NCBI GenBank assembly: GCA_905221605.1
Contig: CAJNDS010002177.1
Coordinates: 215,001 to 279,000, forward strand
Reading direction: 5' to 3'
From: Symbiodinium natans
Lineage: Eukaryota > Sar > Dinophyceae > Suessiales > Symbiodiniaceae
Length of the DNA: 64,000 nt
Shown: piece by piece, positions 51,899 through 62,245 of the stretch
Numbering within the stretch: the first letter of the stretch is position 1
Layout of the letters: each line of letters starts with the position of its first letter
Position numbers and translations under genes: made by a program
Notes under the pieces: generated by a model
The model's database searches: none
Seen by the model: only the letters and a program-made list of their open reading frames with translations
What the model was told of the DNA's origin: nothing

Positions 51899-52464
51899 GA
51901 GGATTCACGCTGACTCAACTTTCGAGCCTGTCACCAAGCATCTTCTGAGAAACAGATAATATTGTAATAGGTAGCAGCGATAGCAGCATCTTAGTAAGAA
52001 TATCCACCAACATAACAATGATAGTAGCAATAGTTGTCGCAATACCTAGCTTTTTCTAGTAATAGTTCAAATCGAAAACAGTATAATAGCAGCATAGTAA
52101 CAGGTCGAATAACATCAAAAGTTGTAGTAGTCATGATCATCATCATAGCTATCAGAAGTACAACAATAACAATAGCAATAACCAAACCATAAATTGCAAT
52201 GGTTAAAATACAGTAGAGCAAGATAAGCGAGAAACCCTGAACAATCAATAACAGAAAAGTTGCAATCACATTAACATCAGCCCCCGTCGCTAGCGGCTGG
52301 CAGGCTTCGCGAGCTTAGAGTTCAAAAATGGGAGGTAGGGCGCCCTGAACCCGACTCCCTGATTTTTGTCGCTAAGTCTCTTGCTCCGAGTTGCGAGGCC
52401 GGATGTTTCGAGACTTACCTCGGAGGAAGCCAAAGAGAGGCCAGAGACCTAGCCGGCTCGAGTG
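51899..52464. repeat. Dispersed repeat A, copy 1 (566 bp)
   Basis: Starts GAGGATTCACGCTGACTCAA and ends GAGACCTAGCCGGCTCGAGTG, as does copy 2 at 59991-60600. Ends are highly conserved; the AT-rich middle is diverged. It stops 78 bp before the ankyrin exon acceptor. Confidence 0.9.
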
Positions 52465-52541
52465 CTGTGCAGGGCCCCGTCTCGGGAATAGGGATTATAC
52501 ATTCCGTTAGCTGCCTGTGTTTCGCTTGCGATGCACCGCAG

Positions 52542-54639
52542 CTCAAGTTGGACCCAAAAAGCAAAGCGGAAGAGCCGCGCTTCTCTCCAGCTATGCACGC
52601 CTACAGCAAACACCAAGCGGGGGAGGAGGCGTCAGCGCCCATGTGGGTCGTCCACGTGAAAGATGTGCTCAAGATGCGAGGGCGTCCTGAACCTCACCAA
52701 ACATTGAAGAAGGCTGGGATCCTCCTGGAGCGGCTGGCGGGCTACAAGGTCCTGTTCGTGTCTCACCAATGGCAGAGTTTCTCACACCCTGATCCTGAAG
52801 GGAAACAGCTACAGGTGTTGCAGGAAGCTTTGTTGAACATTATCAACTCAAGAGTCAAGGTGGAAATGGAGTTCCTTGCGCAGTTCGAAGGCTACTTCCG
52901 AGTGCTGTCAGCAGAAGAAGGCAAGCAGCTGGAGAACGCGTACATTTGGTTCGATTGGTTTTCGGTGCCTCAGACAGAAAATATACCTTCTTCGCAGATT
53001 GAAGAAGTGCGAGCCTTGCAAAAGCGACACATCTTGTCCATTCCACGCTACGTGCAGTGTTCCCAAGTGTTCATGGCACTGGTCCCCCCGCTTCGGCACT
53101 TGGAAACAGGAATCCCATGTGACTACCACAGCTGGCTGGGTCGGGGGTGGTGTAGAACTGAGATGTGGTGCAAACTTCTCGACCCGGAGCCCTCCATGCC
53201 CATCATGGTCGCCTTCTCAGCCGCAAAGGTGGAGTTCGTCGGTTCTTTGAGTTGGGTTCGGTCACCCGTGCATGAAGGCAACTTCGCTGTGGAGTCTGAT
53301 CGGAAAGTTTGCAGCCAAGTGGTGCGGACCGCCATCGATACTTACCTCGCCCATCTCCGCGATAACGACAAGGTTGGCAATCTCTTCCGCTACTTCGCAG
53401 GCAGGTATGAAAGCTTCTCGGGGTTGTCCCCTCCCGCAAGAAGCTTGGAGGACTTTCTGCAGACTTTTCGGTTTCCTTCCTTGGATGCCGCCCTGAAGCA
53501 GCAGAAGGGCATGGGAGCGGTGGCATGTGCAGCAATGTCTGGGGATGTTGGGCTGCTACGGCAGTTGGTCAAGATGAAAGCGCCCTTGGACACCAAGCTG
53601 CAAGGCCGAGTCATGTAATCATGTAATCTGCATTGCCGGCGTAAATCTCCACGGCGCAGCCCCCATAACAGTAGTTGAGGATTTCTGAGGGCAACGGGCC
53701 ACGAAGTCTCAAGTGTGTGACTGAGTCAAGGGCAGATACAAGTAAGAACTGTCAGGGAAGCGCAAGTACCTCAACAGAAACATGGCGAAGCACGTCAAAC
53801 AGTTCGTTTCCAGTAGCTGTGCCTTGTTGTCAGGCCTTTGGGAAGTTGCATTGCCAGCCGGTTCGAATGCTGTGATCGTTGCGGCAACTTGCGGGAAGTG
53901 GAGCCACGCGGCCTTGGCGGAGATGCTGAAGCTGAAGGCAGATCCCAACAGTGCTTGCAATTCTGGCGGGGCAGCACTGTGCTTCTGCACAACTCCTGAA
54001 GGAGTCGAGTTGCTGGTGAGCCAGGGTGCAGATGTAAATCTGCGGAATCCAGTCGCAAAGTGCTCTGCCCTTTGTGGTCAGCTGATTCGTGGCGGGAACA
54101 CGAAGACATGTGCCAAATTGCTTGAACTCCGTGCGGATGTGAGTGACAGCGACGGAGGCCTTGGTCAAACTCCTCTTCAGTTTCTTCTCCTGTCGTACTC
54201 CGACAACGCCGAAGGTCTAGAGACTGCGAAAATGCTTGTGAAGGCTGGGGCCGATGTCAACAAGCGTGGAAAGAGTGGTGGAGTCTTCCGACCTCTGACG
54301 GTCGCCTGCCGTACTATGAAGCTTGCCCGCAAGAATCCTTCTTTGCTGGTGTCGTATATGGCGGAGATGAGCACGACAGCGCTGGGCACGGCATGTTACT
54401 ACGGCATTCCAGAGATGGTCAAATTTCTTCTCGCAGCCCGCGCCGACCCTGACATCCGCAATGACCGTGGCCGTCCAGCCTACGCTCTGGCGCGGCATGA
54501 AAGTATCCAGGAGATTCTCTACGACTTTCGGAGTGGAGGCAAAGAGTGGGAAGAGACCCTGCAAACCAGGGAGTCATCTGAGCAAGCTGCTGAGGAACCT
54601 GGCATCGAAGAAGCCGAACTGATCGAAGTGATCTTCTAA
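52542..54639 (+). CDS. SHQW/RGWCR-domain ankyrin-repeat protein
   Basis: Two coding blocks, 52542-53609 and about 53767-54639. The first begins after a CACCGCAG acceptor (or at ATG 52593) and carries KVLFVSHQWQSFSHPDPEG near 52746, YIWFDWFSVPQ near 52942 and GRGWCRTEMW near 53139. This SHQW...WFDxxSVPQ...RGWCRxE pattern is seen in many protist proteins and recalls HET/TIR-like folds. The block ends with a first ankyrin-like unit (GDVGLLRQLVKMKAPLDTK). The second block has four to five ankyrin units: AEMLKLKADPN, GVELLVSQGADVN, CAKLLELRADVSD, AKMLVKAGADVNKRG and MVKFLLAARADPDIRNDRG, then an acidic tail EEPGIEEAELIEVIF. Ankyrin repeats bind other proteins; the catalytic role, if any, of the first domain is unknown. 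Intron donor GTCATG at 53610; its acceptor is uncertain. Confidence 0.78.
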
Positions 54640-54948
54640 CAGATTTTTCAAATTCTGCAGAAGCAGTGGCTTGCACCTCTTTTTGTGTGAACCGGAGTCG
54701 AGGGTTCATGCTTTTTTTTTGAAAGTAGCACGAGGTGCAGGATGCCTTTTTTCCTTTTTCTGCCAGGCAGGTCCAGCCTCTCGTGCAAAGAAGGCATGCA
54801 AATTCACACATGTCTGCGACGCACCGGTAGCTACGTCAGCCCAGTATCGCTATTGGGAAGCCTTTGGCGCAGCCCCCACTTTTTTCACTTGGACTTGCGT
54901 CCCGGCATGGACGGACTATGGCAACCCCAAGGATGACTTGTCAAATAG
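54640..54948 (+). other. 3' flank of ankyrin gene
   Basis: Probably 3' UTR. A frame at 54671-54955 stays open and contains WEAFGAAPTFFTWTCVPAWT; it is protein-like but has no clear splice context. Confidence 0.3.
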
Positions 54949-55001
54949 GATTTAGGGTTTAGGGTTTAGGGTTTAGGGTTTAGGGTTTAGGGTTTAGGGT
55001 T
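54949..55001. repeat. TTTAGGG array
   Basis: Seven to eight perfect units downstream of the ankyrin gene. Confidence 0.96.
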
Positions 55002-55242
55002 TATATGCATGGAACTGCTAGTAGCTGGGACGCAAGTGATGGTGCTAGCATGCATGACCTCAGACCATCTCAGACCTCTGTTTCGAAGTCAAAAGCGGTC
55101 TTTGCCTGCTGTGCGCACTCCTGAAGCGTCCCCATTTGCATCCTACACCCTAAACTCGAAACCCTAATCCTCTTTAAACCCTAAACCCGAAACTCGAAGC
55201 CCTAAACCCGAAAGGGCCTCTGAGTTCAAGCTCTTAGACTCT

Positions 55243-55935
55243 CTGAGGCACGTGGGAGACTGTGGTGATCCGCCGGAGGCATGGTGTTCTTTGGGGTCTG
55301 GGGCTGCGGGTTTCGGGTCCATTGGGGTTTCGGGTGTGGTGTTGGACAAAGATATGTTTTGGGGCTCAACAAAAAGGTCTTAGGATTGCATCAACTCACA
55401 ACCTGCAATCTAAACCTAAAACCGAAAGACCTGCGAGACCCTAAAGCCCCCAAGCCCAAAATCTTCAATACCCCTAAACCTTAAAAGCCCTAAGTCCATA
55501 AAGTCTTAAAGGCTCTCTTAACCCGCATAAGCCCCCGAAAGTCCCTACAAAACCTACTACAAAACCTTTAAGAACCTCTAAAACCCCTAAAGCAACCCGT
55601 TCGCCCCTTATTGTTAAAAAAAGAACCTACAAAAAGCCCCACGAACCCTTAAACAAAATAAACTCTACTAAAAGTCCCTGCAAATCCCAGGTGGAGATTC
55701 TTTCGAGCGGCGAGGAAAATGGAGTCTTAGCGGCGAGGTCGAGCAGTTCAGCCGAGCCGTTTCTACTATTTGCTTAAGAACCCCCAAACACGAAATAACA
55801 CTCCCCTTATTGCCCTTAGAGGGAAGAATATTTTATTTTGGGTTTGGTGATTTGACACAAAGTTGTTTATTGCGGTTAAATTAGTGAGTGTACTTGGGCA
55901 GTTACTGCAAATTAGGGTCCCTTTCGGGGTCCCCT
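55243..55935. repeat. Dispersed repeat B, copy 1
   Basis: Begins GGCACGTGGGAGACTGTGGT and matches 62246-63180 over several blocks: GATCCGCCGGAGGCATGGT, GGGGCTCAACAAAA..GTCTTA, CCAGGTGGAGAT.CTTTCGAG and AGGGTCCCTTTCGGG. The middle parts are strings of CCCTAAA-like words. Confidence 0.88.
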
Positions 55936-55983
55936 CAATAATGCGGCACCCCTAAAAAAGGACCTCAGAAGGGACCCTAATTG
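55911..55983. mobile_element. Hairpin element at end of repeat B copy 1
   Basis: CAAATTAGGGTCCCTTTCGG and GGACCTCAGAAGGGACCCTA are inverted arms. Copy 2 of repeat B keeps only the left arm (near 63158), and a partial trace lies at 42702. Confidence 0.6.
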
Positions 55984-56586
55984 TTCGAGAACTTTTCACT
56001 GGTGCCTGCAAGAATGTTGGTGAGAGGATATCTTGGGTGCCTTTTTGGGGATGCTGGTTATCTAAACCTACTTCATGCAGGTGCTAGGGTTTTAGGTTTT
56101 GCAGGGTGTTTAGGGTCGAGTATTTTGGGTTTGCATCGTTCAGGGCGGGGGGGGGGGGGGGGGACGTGCTTCCCGAGTTGTTGGGTCTGGGCCCCTGCCA
56201 CCTAAGCTAGGACTTCCCCAAGCTCCACGAACGGCTAAAGTCCTTACCCCCAAAACCCAAATTCCCTGAAGCCCCACAGTGTGCACTCCGTAGTATGGCA
56301 TTTGTGCTGTCTTCAAGATTCAGAAACCACGGCTGACTTTGATTAAGATTGGCAAATCGGCATATCCACGCCCCTCTTGCAGCTGCTGCTCAGACAGGCA
56401 TCCAGGGTTAGATCAACGGGCTCGAAGCACAAATCACCCTGCACGCCCCGGAGCAGACAAGCTGTAGTTGGCTCTTAAGCTGTCTGGGTTGAAATGAAGC
56501 CATGCCCTACCCATCCCAACGTAGAGCTGAGAGGGAGAGCTCTAGACGCTGGCATAGATATCGTTCAAAAAATACGCTTGCGCACA
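55984..56586. other. Unassigned stretch
   Basis: No exon supported. An 18-G run lies at about 56147-56164. Confidence 0.45.
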
Positions 56587-56670
56587 ATGGCTCGGAATAA
56601 GCGAGCGCTGCTGTTTGTGAGCGTGGCGCTGTTGGCAAGATTGTTGGAGGCCTCGCGCAGCTCAGGAGTG
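56587..56670 (+). CDS. Possible first exon encoding a signal peptide
   Basis: ATG at 56587, reads MARNKRALLFVSVALLARLL, then EASRSSGV, up to a GTTGGG donor. The basic start and hydrophobic core fit a secretory signal. No downstream exon identified. Confidence 0.3.
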
Positions 56671-57360
56671 GTTGGGTGAAGGATTTAGTCTCTAAACCCT
56701 GAGCCCCTAAACCCAAAAGTACCACCCACTAGACCCTAATCCCAAAACCCGAGCCCAGCACCGCCAAGTCCTTAAGCCCATGCCCTTGAGCCTCTTAAAA
56801 CCCCCTTTGTAAACCCTGAAATTCACCCCTTGTGAAGTTTGAAGCCAAGCCTGCTTCCCGGGACTTTCGAACAGGCCATGATTCTAGTCAAATCGGGGTG
56901 TATGGTGTGTAGGGTCTGGAATTCAATTTGAGGTTGACAAACTCTAAGGAATAGCCCACCCCCCCGCCCCCATCGTCTGGAAACCCCAACCGGGCCAACA
57001 AAAGCAAACTCAAAAAGATAAATAGACAAAAGCAGTCATGCTCATGATGATGATAATAGCAGCAGCTTCTGAATCAACGAAAGAACACAGGATGGACCCA
57101 AATCCCATGCCCGATTTACTTCAGCGCTGAGTGCCCCATTCCGAAACCCTTTGTATAAGCTCCAATCCTCCATGTACAGCAGGTGGCCTTTGTTGCGACA
57201 GTGGGGCGGCCCTTGCGGCCTCTTTGTCTCAACAGTTGCCGAAGTTAGGCATAGCATGGGAGAAGTGGCAAGCGCCATAGAGGCATTTGCTCGCATCGCT
57301 CTGTGATACTTTCTCCTTCACGGATGCCTCGCCTCCACTCCCCCCTTCTCTTTCTCTGAT
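56671..57360. other. Unassigned stretch
   Basis: No exon supported; C-tracts at 56960 and scattered CCCTAAA-like words. Confidence 0.4.
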
Positions 57361-57428
57361 CTTTTTTGTTCTCTCGCTCTCTCGCTTACTCTTCCTCTCT
57401 CACTCTCTCTCTCTCTCTTGTTTTTTTA

Positions 57429-57459
<31 letters not shown>

Positions 57460-57525
57460 TTTTTCACTCGCTCCCTCACTCTGTCCCTCACTCGCTCGCT
57501 CTCTGTCTCAGTCCCTCGCCCGGAA
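57361..57525. repeat. Polypyrimidine (CT)n tract
   Basis: About 165 bp of TCTC repeats with TTTT runs on the plus strand. Serine/leucine frames here are artefacts. Confidence 0.95.
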
Positions 57526-57775
57526 CATAGACGGAGCATGCAAGCTTAGCTACACCTCGCAAATTCAGCAGTCAGTGCCTGCATCGAGCAGGCAGCCTGC
57601 CAGATGAAGAATCAGGGCTACAGTCCGCCACTCCAGCACTACATACAAAAACCAAAACTTTAGCTGCTGAAGTGGCCAAATAGACGGCAGCTTTGGCCGA
57701 CATAGACTGGGAATGAGAGGGAGGGATTGAGATTTAATAGGCTATGGGAGACCAAGACACCAACCCAGCGGCAAC

Positions 57776-57907
57776 ATGAAGATTTCCGAGATCCATGGCC
57801 TCAGCCAAGCTTTACCGAGGGCCGCCGCTCTTGCTCGACAAGCAGTTAATGGCAGCGCACCAAGATTTCGCGTGTCCAGCTGTGAGCTTGAAGTGCACCA
57901 AGAGTAG
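57776..57907 (+). CDS. Small ORF, 43 codons
   Basis: ATG 57776 to TAG 57907: MKISEIHGLSQALPRAAALA, then RQAVNGSAPRFRVSSCELEV. Codon texture is reasonable but nothing else supports it. Confidence 0.17.
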   Translation: MKISEIHGLSQALPRAAALARQAVNGSAPRFRVSSCELEVHQE

Positions 57908-59087
57908 CAAGCACGACAGCTGAGGCGTTTTTTTTAGGGTAAAGTAGCTTGTATTACATGAAGAGTATTCCTAGACAGGGTCTTTCCCACACCGTTATCC
58001 AGCAATGAGAATCTAAGTCCAGGTTTTTGGTTACTGGCCTGAAAGAGGCCAGCGGAGAAAAGTCCTAAACAGAGCAGCTCCAAAAATCTGGGGCTTGGGA
58101 AGAGCTCTGGCCAGAACAGCGCTGGCCATAGTCTTAAGCAAACCCAAAGCCCACAAAGTGCAAGTTCAAGAAAGCCCTTTGAAATCCGACCAACGCTGCC
58201 ATGGAAGCTCGCAGTTTGGCTCGGGAAAGGCCAAACCTCTTAGAGTACGAAGACTTTGTCTTGTAGCACACACTGCATCTAAGAATCTTACCAGAGAAGC
58301 CTTCTCTGTTTAAGGGAAAGCTGAAGCTCTGAACCCTAGACCGTATAGCCCCTTGAAGACCTACAACTTCCACCCGTCGAGTTTTCTGCCAGGCCCTAGT
58401 GACGACCGCGCACTGTCCGGCCCCAAAATTCGGGGCTCGCCTCTTTGCACATGTTCTTTAGTTGTGTTTTCATTGCAGCTCCTGCAGATGTATGGGTGTA
58501 GACTCATCGTTTAGGTGCCCGAAGCCATAAGGAGTAAATTCAACCATGGAGACCACCAAAAGGGTCCATAGCTTTGGGTCAGCCCCAAATCCTCAGATGA
58601 TGAAGGAGACGTGCCCGAGGCCTGAATAACAAAGTTCGCTTTGGCTACCAGGTTTCCCCCATGGTTTCCCGAGTCTTGACTAAGCACGTTCCTTGGTGCT
58701 TATGCGCAGCCTTGGCAGGAACGTTCATGTGGGAGCTGAGAAGAACATGACATGTTGTTTTGCTAAAGCAGTCGTTGCTGCAACACCCGTGGCCATGCTA
58801 GGGCGCAACTAGGGGAAGCATGAAGGCACCACACCGACAGCAACCCTGCATCCGCTCTCACTCGCCCGCAACACAGGTCCCAGCGTGGTCGCTCCAACAT
58901 CCCTTTGAATGCCGTGGCGCCGCTCGTCAACACAGCTTTTAGAGGAGTTAACTTCTTCTGAGTTTTTGTCTGCCTTTTGGTGTCTCCAGCTGGGAAGGGC
59001 ATGACGAATGGGGAACTGTGCGTCGCCCTACTTGGAGCTTTCAGCTCTGCGTGGTCGCATTTCCTGCCGAGGGCCATGTAATTGCAG
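57908..59087. other. Unassigned stretch
   Basis: No exon supported; the 154-codon minus-strand frame at 58763-59227 overlaps a better plus-strand exon and is rejected. Confidence 0.4.
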
Positions 59088-59242
59088 GACATGGAAGTGC
59101 GAACCCTTCCTTCAAAGAGCGAACGCCGGGGGATTGGGGCTTTGGGGTGGGGTTTGGGTGGTCCTTGGCACACTGGCGGGAAGCTTACACTAGGAAGGAG
59201 CAGTATGTCTTGGAGAAAAGGGCACAAGCACTGTCGAGGCAG
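59088..59242 (+). CDS. Internal or terminal exon of unknown protein
   Basis: TTGCAG acceptor, then GHGSANPSFKERTPGDWGFG, VGFGWSLAHWREAYTRKEQY and VLEKRAQALSRQ, ending at a GTTCTT donor or, if read through, at TAG 59251. Aromatic/glycine-rich then helical and charged. No family recognised. Confidence 0.4.
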
Positions 59243-59348
59243 GTTCTTTAGTCATCTGGGAGCTTTCTCCCACCTTGCCTGCACAGTGTGCAGAAAGGGC
59301 CCAACAGTATATGGACCACACCCCACATATACTAGAATCCCCTAGAAG

Positions 59349-59367
59349 GTACCCCCCCCCCCCCCCC
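59349..59367. repeat. Poly-C run
   Basis: About 18-19 consecutive C. One of several long G or C runs in the window (others near 7238, 9671, 12943, 31567, 56147, 61758). Confidence 0.95.
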
Positions 59368-59931
59368 AAAAGGTTCACCCCCAAATAACCTTTCAAAATC
59401 GCCAGCATCCTCGCCCCCTGCGCACCTTTAGGCCCTGGCTAAGTTTAGCCGACTCTAAGTCTGTAGCCCGAAGCCTTGTCGGATGGCTCTCTTTCAATGT
59501 TTCGGGTTTTGGGCAGCTGCATAGCGTTCTGTGACCAGAAGATCTTGGGACACATGGCATGACGGTTGCTCCAAAGAATACGATGTGGCTTTCGAAGACG
59601 TAGCAGGGCTGAGTATGGTGTAGTGGGGTGTAGTTTTGTTTGTGGGGTCTAGAGTTCATGAATCGAAGAGTACCATATCGTATTCGGTAGTTAGAACAAC
59701 TATGACTTAGGTTATAAGTCCCTCGGTCTGCGCCGGGGAATCTTAAGCCCCTCCAAACGATAGCAACGTTACAGCTTCCAGGAGCGCGAGTGCTTCCGTG
59801 CAAATGTTGGCTGGACCTTCGAACAGGCTCTGCCGAGAGCTCCTAAGCCCAAAGGCAACCCCACAGCTCCAAAACCTAAAGCCCTAAACCCTAAGCCCGA
59901 AGCCTTACTTTAAACCCTAAACCCTGAGCAC

Positions 59932-59968
59932 TTGTGTGTGTGTGTGTGCGGGTGTGTGTGTGTGTGTT
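59932..59968. repeat. (TG)n microsatellite
   Basis: Short TG run just before repeat A copy 2. Confidence 0.95.
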
Positions 59969-59990
59969 ATTTATCCCACAGCTGCGAGCT

Positions 59991-60600
59991 GAGGATTCAC
60001 GCTGACTCAACTTTCAAGCCTGTCACCAAGCATCTTCTGCATAATGAGAATACGCATGTGTTATTAAATAGAGAAACCAAAAATATTACATTAGGAAAAC
60101 AGCGACAGCAGCATCTTAGTAAGAATATCCGCAAACATAAACAATGATAGTAGCACTAGCAATCACTATATCAAACTTTTCTAGTAATAATTCAAATCAA
60201 GAACCAGTATAGCAACTAGCGCCATAATAATAGTTGTAATAAATATACATTTATAGAAACCATTATTATCATACCTAGACTAAGCATAGGCTATTATCAG
60301 TAACCATAACAATAACCATATCCAAACCATAAATTGATGGTTAGCATACAGTAGAGCAAGATAAGCGACAAACCCTGAACAATCAATAACAGCAAAACAA
60401 AAATCACATTAACATGAGCCTCGGTCGGTAGCGGCTAGCAGGCTTCTCGAGCTCAGAGTTCGTGTATGGGAGGTAGGGCGGCTTGAGCCCGACTCCCGAT
60501 TTTTGCGCGAAGTCTCTTGCTCCGAGTTGCGAGGCTGGACGTTTCGAGATTTACCTCGGAGGAAGCCAAAGAGAGGCCAGAGACCTAGCCGGCTCGAGTG
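59991..60600. repeat. Dispersed repeat A, copy 2 (610 bp)
   Basis: Same ends as copy 1 at 51899-52464, same orientation. Conserved blocks include TAGTAAGAATATCC, AAACCCTGAACAATCAATAA and TCTTGCTCCGAGTTGCGAGG. Confidence 0.9.
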
Positions 60601-60779
60601 AAATGCTGTCTTTGCCTGCCATTTTGCGCACCCATGGGGCGTCCCAAGAAGATCCTAACCCTAAACCCTTAATCCCTAACCCCTCCTAGACTCGCTGACA
60701 TGGCCCTAGGCACGTGGGTACCGCATTTTTTTTTGTGATTGTTTCTGGTTTTTTTTGTGGTTTTTTTCTGTTTTTTTGT

Positions 60780-61345
60780 CAAATTTAAGGCACGAAAGAA
60801 AGGAAGTAAGGCAGGAAGGCAGGAAGACAGGAAGAAAGAAAGAAAGAAACAAAGAAAGACAGAAAGGAAGGAAGCAAGAGGAAGAAAAAATAAGGAAAGA
60901 AAGAAAGAAAGGCAGGAATAGAAAGAAAGACTGCAAGAAAGAAAGAAACACAGGCCGGAATAGAAAGAAAGATGGAAAGAAATACAGAAAGAAAGAAAGA
61001 CAAATAAAGAAAGAGAGAAAGCAAAAAGGAAAGGCAGGAATGGAGGAAGAAATAAAGGAGTAAAGAAAAACACAAGAAAGAAAGAGAGAAACAACGACAG
61101 CAAGAAAGCAATAACGAAAAAACAAAGGAAGGAACAGAGGAAAAAAGGAAAGAAAGAAATACAGCAAGACAGAAATAATAAAATAAATAAAAGAAATAAA
61201 GGAAGGAAGTGAGGAAGAAAGAAAGGAATAAATAAAGAAAAAACGAGAGAAAGAAATAAAGAGAGCAAGAAAGCAAGAAATACAGAAGAAAAAAAAACAC
61301 GAACGAAGTACATAAAACACAAAAAGAAAGAACGGAAGGATGGAA
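60780..61345. repeat. Polypurine GAAA-type tract
   Basis: About 565 bp almost wholly purine on the plus strand, built of AAAGAAAG and AAGGAAGG words. The Phe/Leu/Ser-rich minus frames (204-234 codons) are artefacts. Could adopt triplex (H-DNA) structure. Confidence 0.96.
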
Positions 61346-61591
61346 GGAGTTTAGGGTTCCGCTCGCTTCGCACGTTCTTGGTTGACCCTAAAGACCCTAC
61401 GCCTTAAACCATGAACCCTAGACCCCCAAAACCCGTATGTGGAACCTGTGAGGATACAACAAACGCCCTTCGGCACAGCGGCCGGGCAGTAGCAAACCCG
61501 AAGGATTTAGGTTTGTAATTAGGGTTTAGGGTTTGAGTGTTTGAGGTAAGGGATTACGGCTCTAGCCGGGGTCCGGTGTTGTTGCCTAGCT

Positions 61592-61995
61592 GTTAGATCA
61601 AACAAATCCCATTTGAAAACTATTGTGTTTGCAAATGGGGGGGGGGGGGCTGCGCCCCCCCCCCCAAACCCCCCGCCTTTTTATAAGCCGCCCAAGCGTG
61701 CTTCTAGGCCATACGAATCCCTTGCAAAACTCATCTTGCGAGATTGTGTCTGCAAATGGGGGGGGGGGGGGGGGGGGGGAATTCCCGGTGTGCAAGCGTG
61801 CTTTTGGTTCAACGAATCGCTCCCAAAACTCATTTTGCGAACATTGCTTTGCAAATGGGGGGCGGGAGTGGGGGGCCCCAAACCCCCCCGGCTTTTTGAA
61901 GGCGCGCAAGCTTGCTTTAAGACAATAAGAATCCCGTCCAAGCCCATCATGCGAGCACCATGTTTGCATTGTTTTTTTTTGGGGGGGGGGGGGTT
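61592..61995. repeat. G-tract tandem repeat, about four units
   Basis: Units of 105-120 bp, each with GCAAGCGTGCTT..., GAATC...CAAAACTCAT.TTGCGA and TTTGCAAATGGGG, ending in a G run of up to 23. Units are diverged, G runs vary from 6 to 23, and the first and third also carry C runs. Confidence 0.85.
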
Positions 61996-62245
61996 GCTAC
62001 CCCAAGGGTTATTAGATGTGGTCAGGTTCCGGACATGCGGTACCGCTGAGGAGCCTGCGGAAGCTGAAAACCAGCAAAATTCACCAACAAAAACCAGGAA
62101 AATACACAGAAAAAAAATCCAACCAGAGGAGGAGGACAGGCAGAACCAGAGGGCATGTTCAGAAAACCAAAAGAAAAGCAAAGAAAAACAAACAAAAATC
62201 ACAAAAACAAACCAGAAAAATTGACAAAAAAAGTCCTCGCTCCTA
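61996..62245. other. A-rich unassigned stretch
   Basis: Plus strand is rich in AAAAC/AGAAA words to 62235. No exon supported. Confidence 0.45.

Noticed and set aside
53203-54811. Minus-strand ORFs over the ankyrin gene
   Set aside because: Antisense shadows of a gene with clear domain motifs.
58763-59227. 154-codon minus-strand ORF
   Set aside because: Overlaps the plus-strand exon at 59088-59242, which has better splice signals and texture.
60669-61373. Large Phe/Leu/Ser-rich membrane proteins on the minus strand
   Set aside because: All three minus frames are open because the DNA is a polypurine tract; the translation is pure low complexity.
61598-61969. Proline-run proteins in both strands
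   Set aside because: Translations of the G/C runs in the G-tract tandem repeat.
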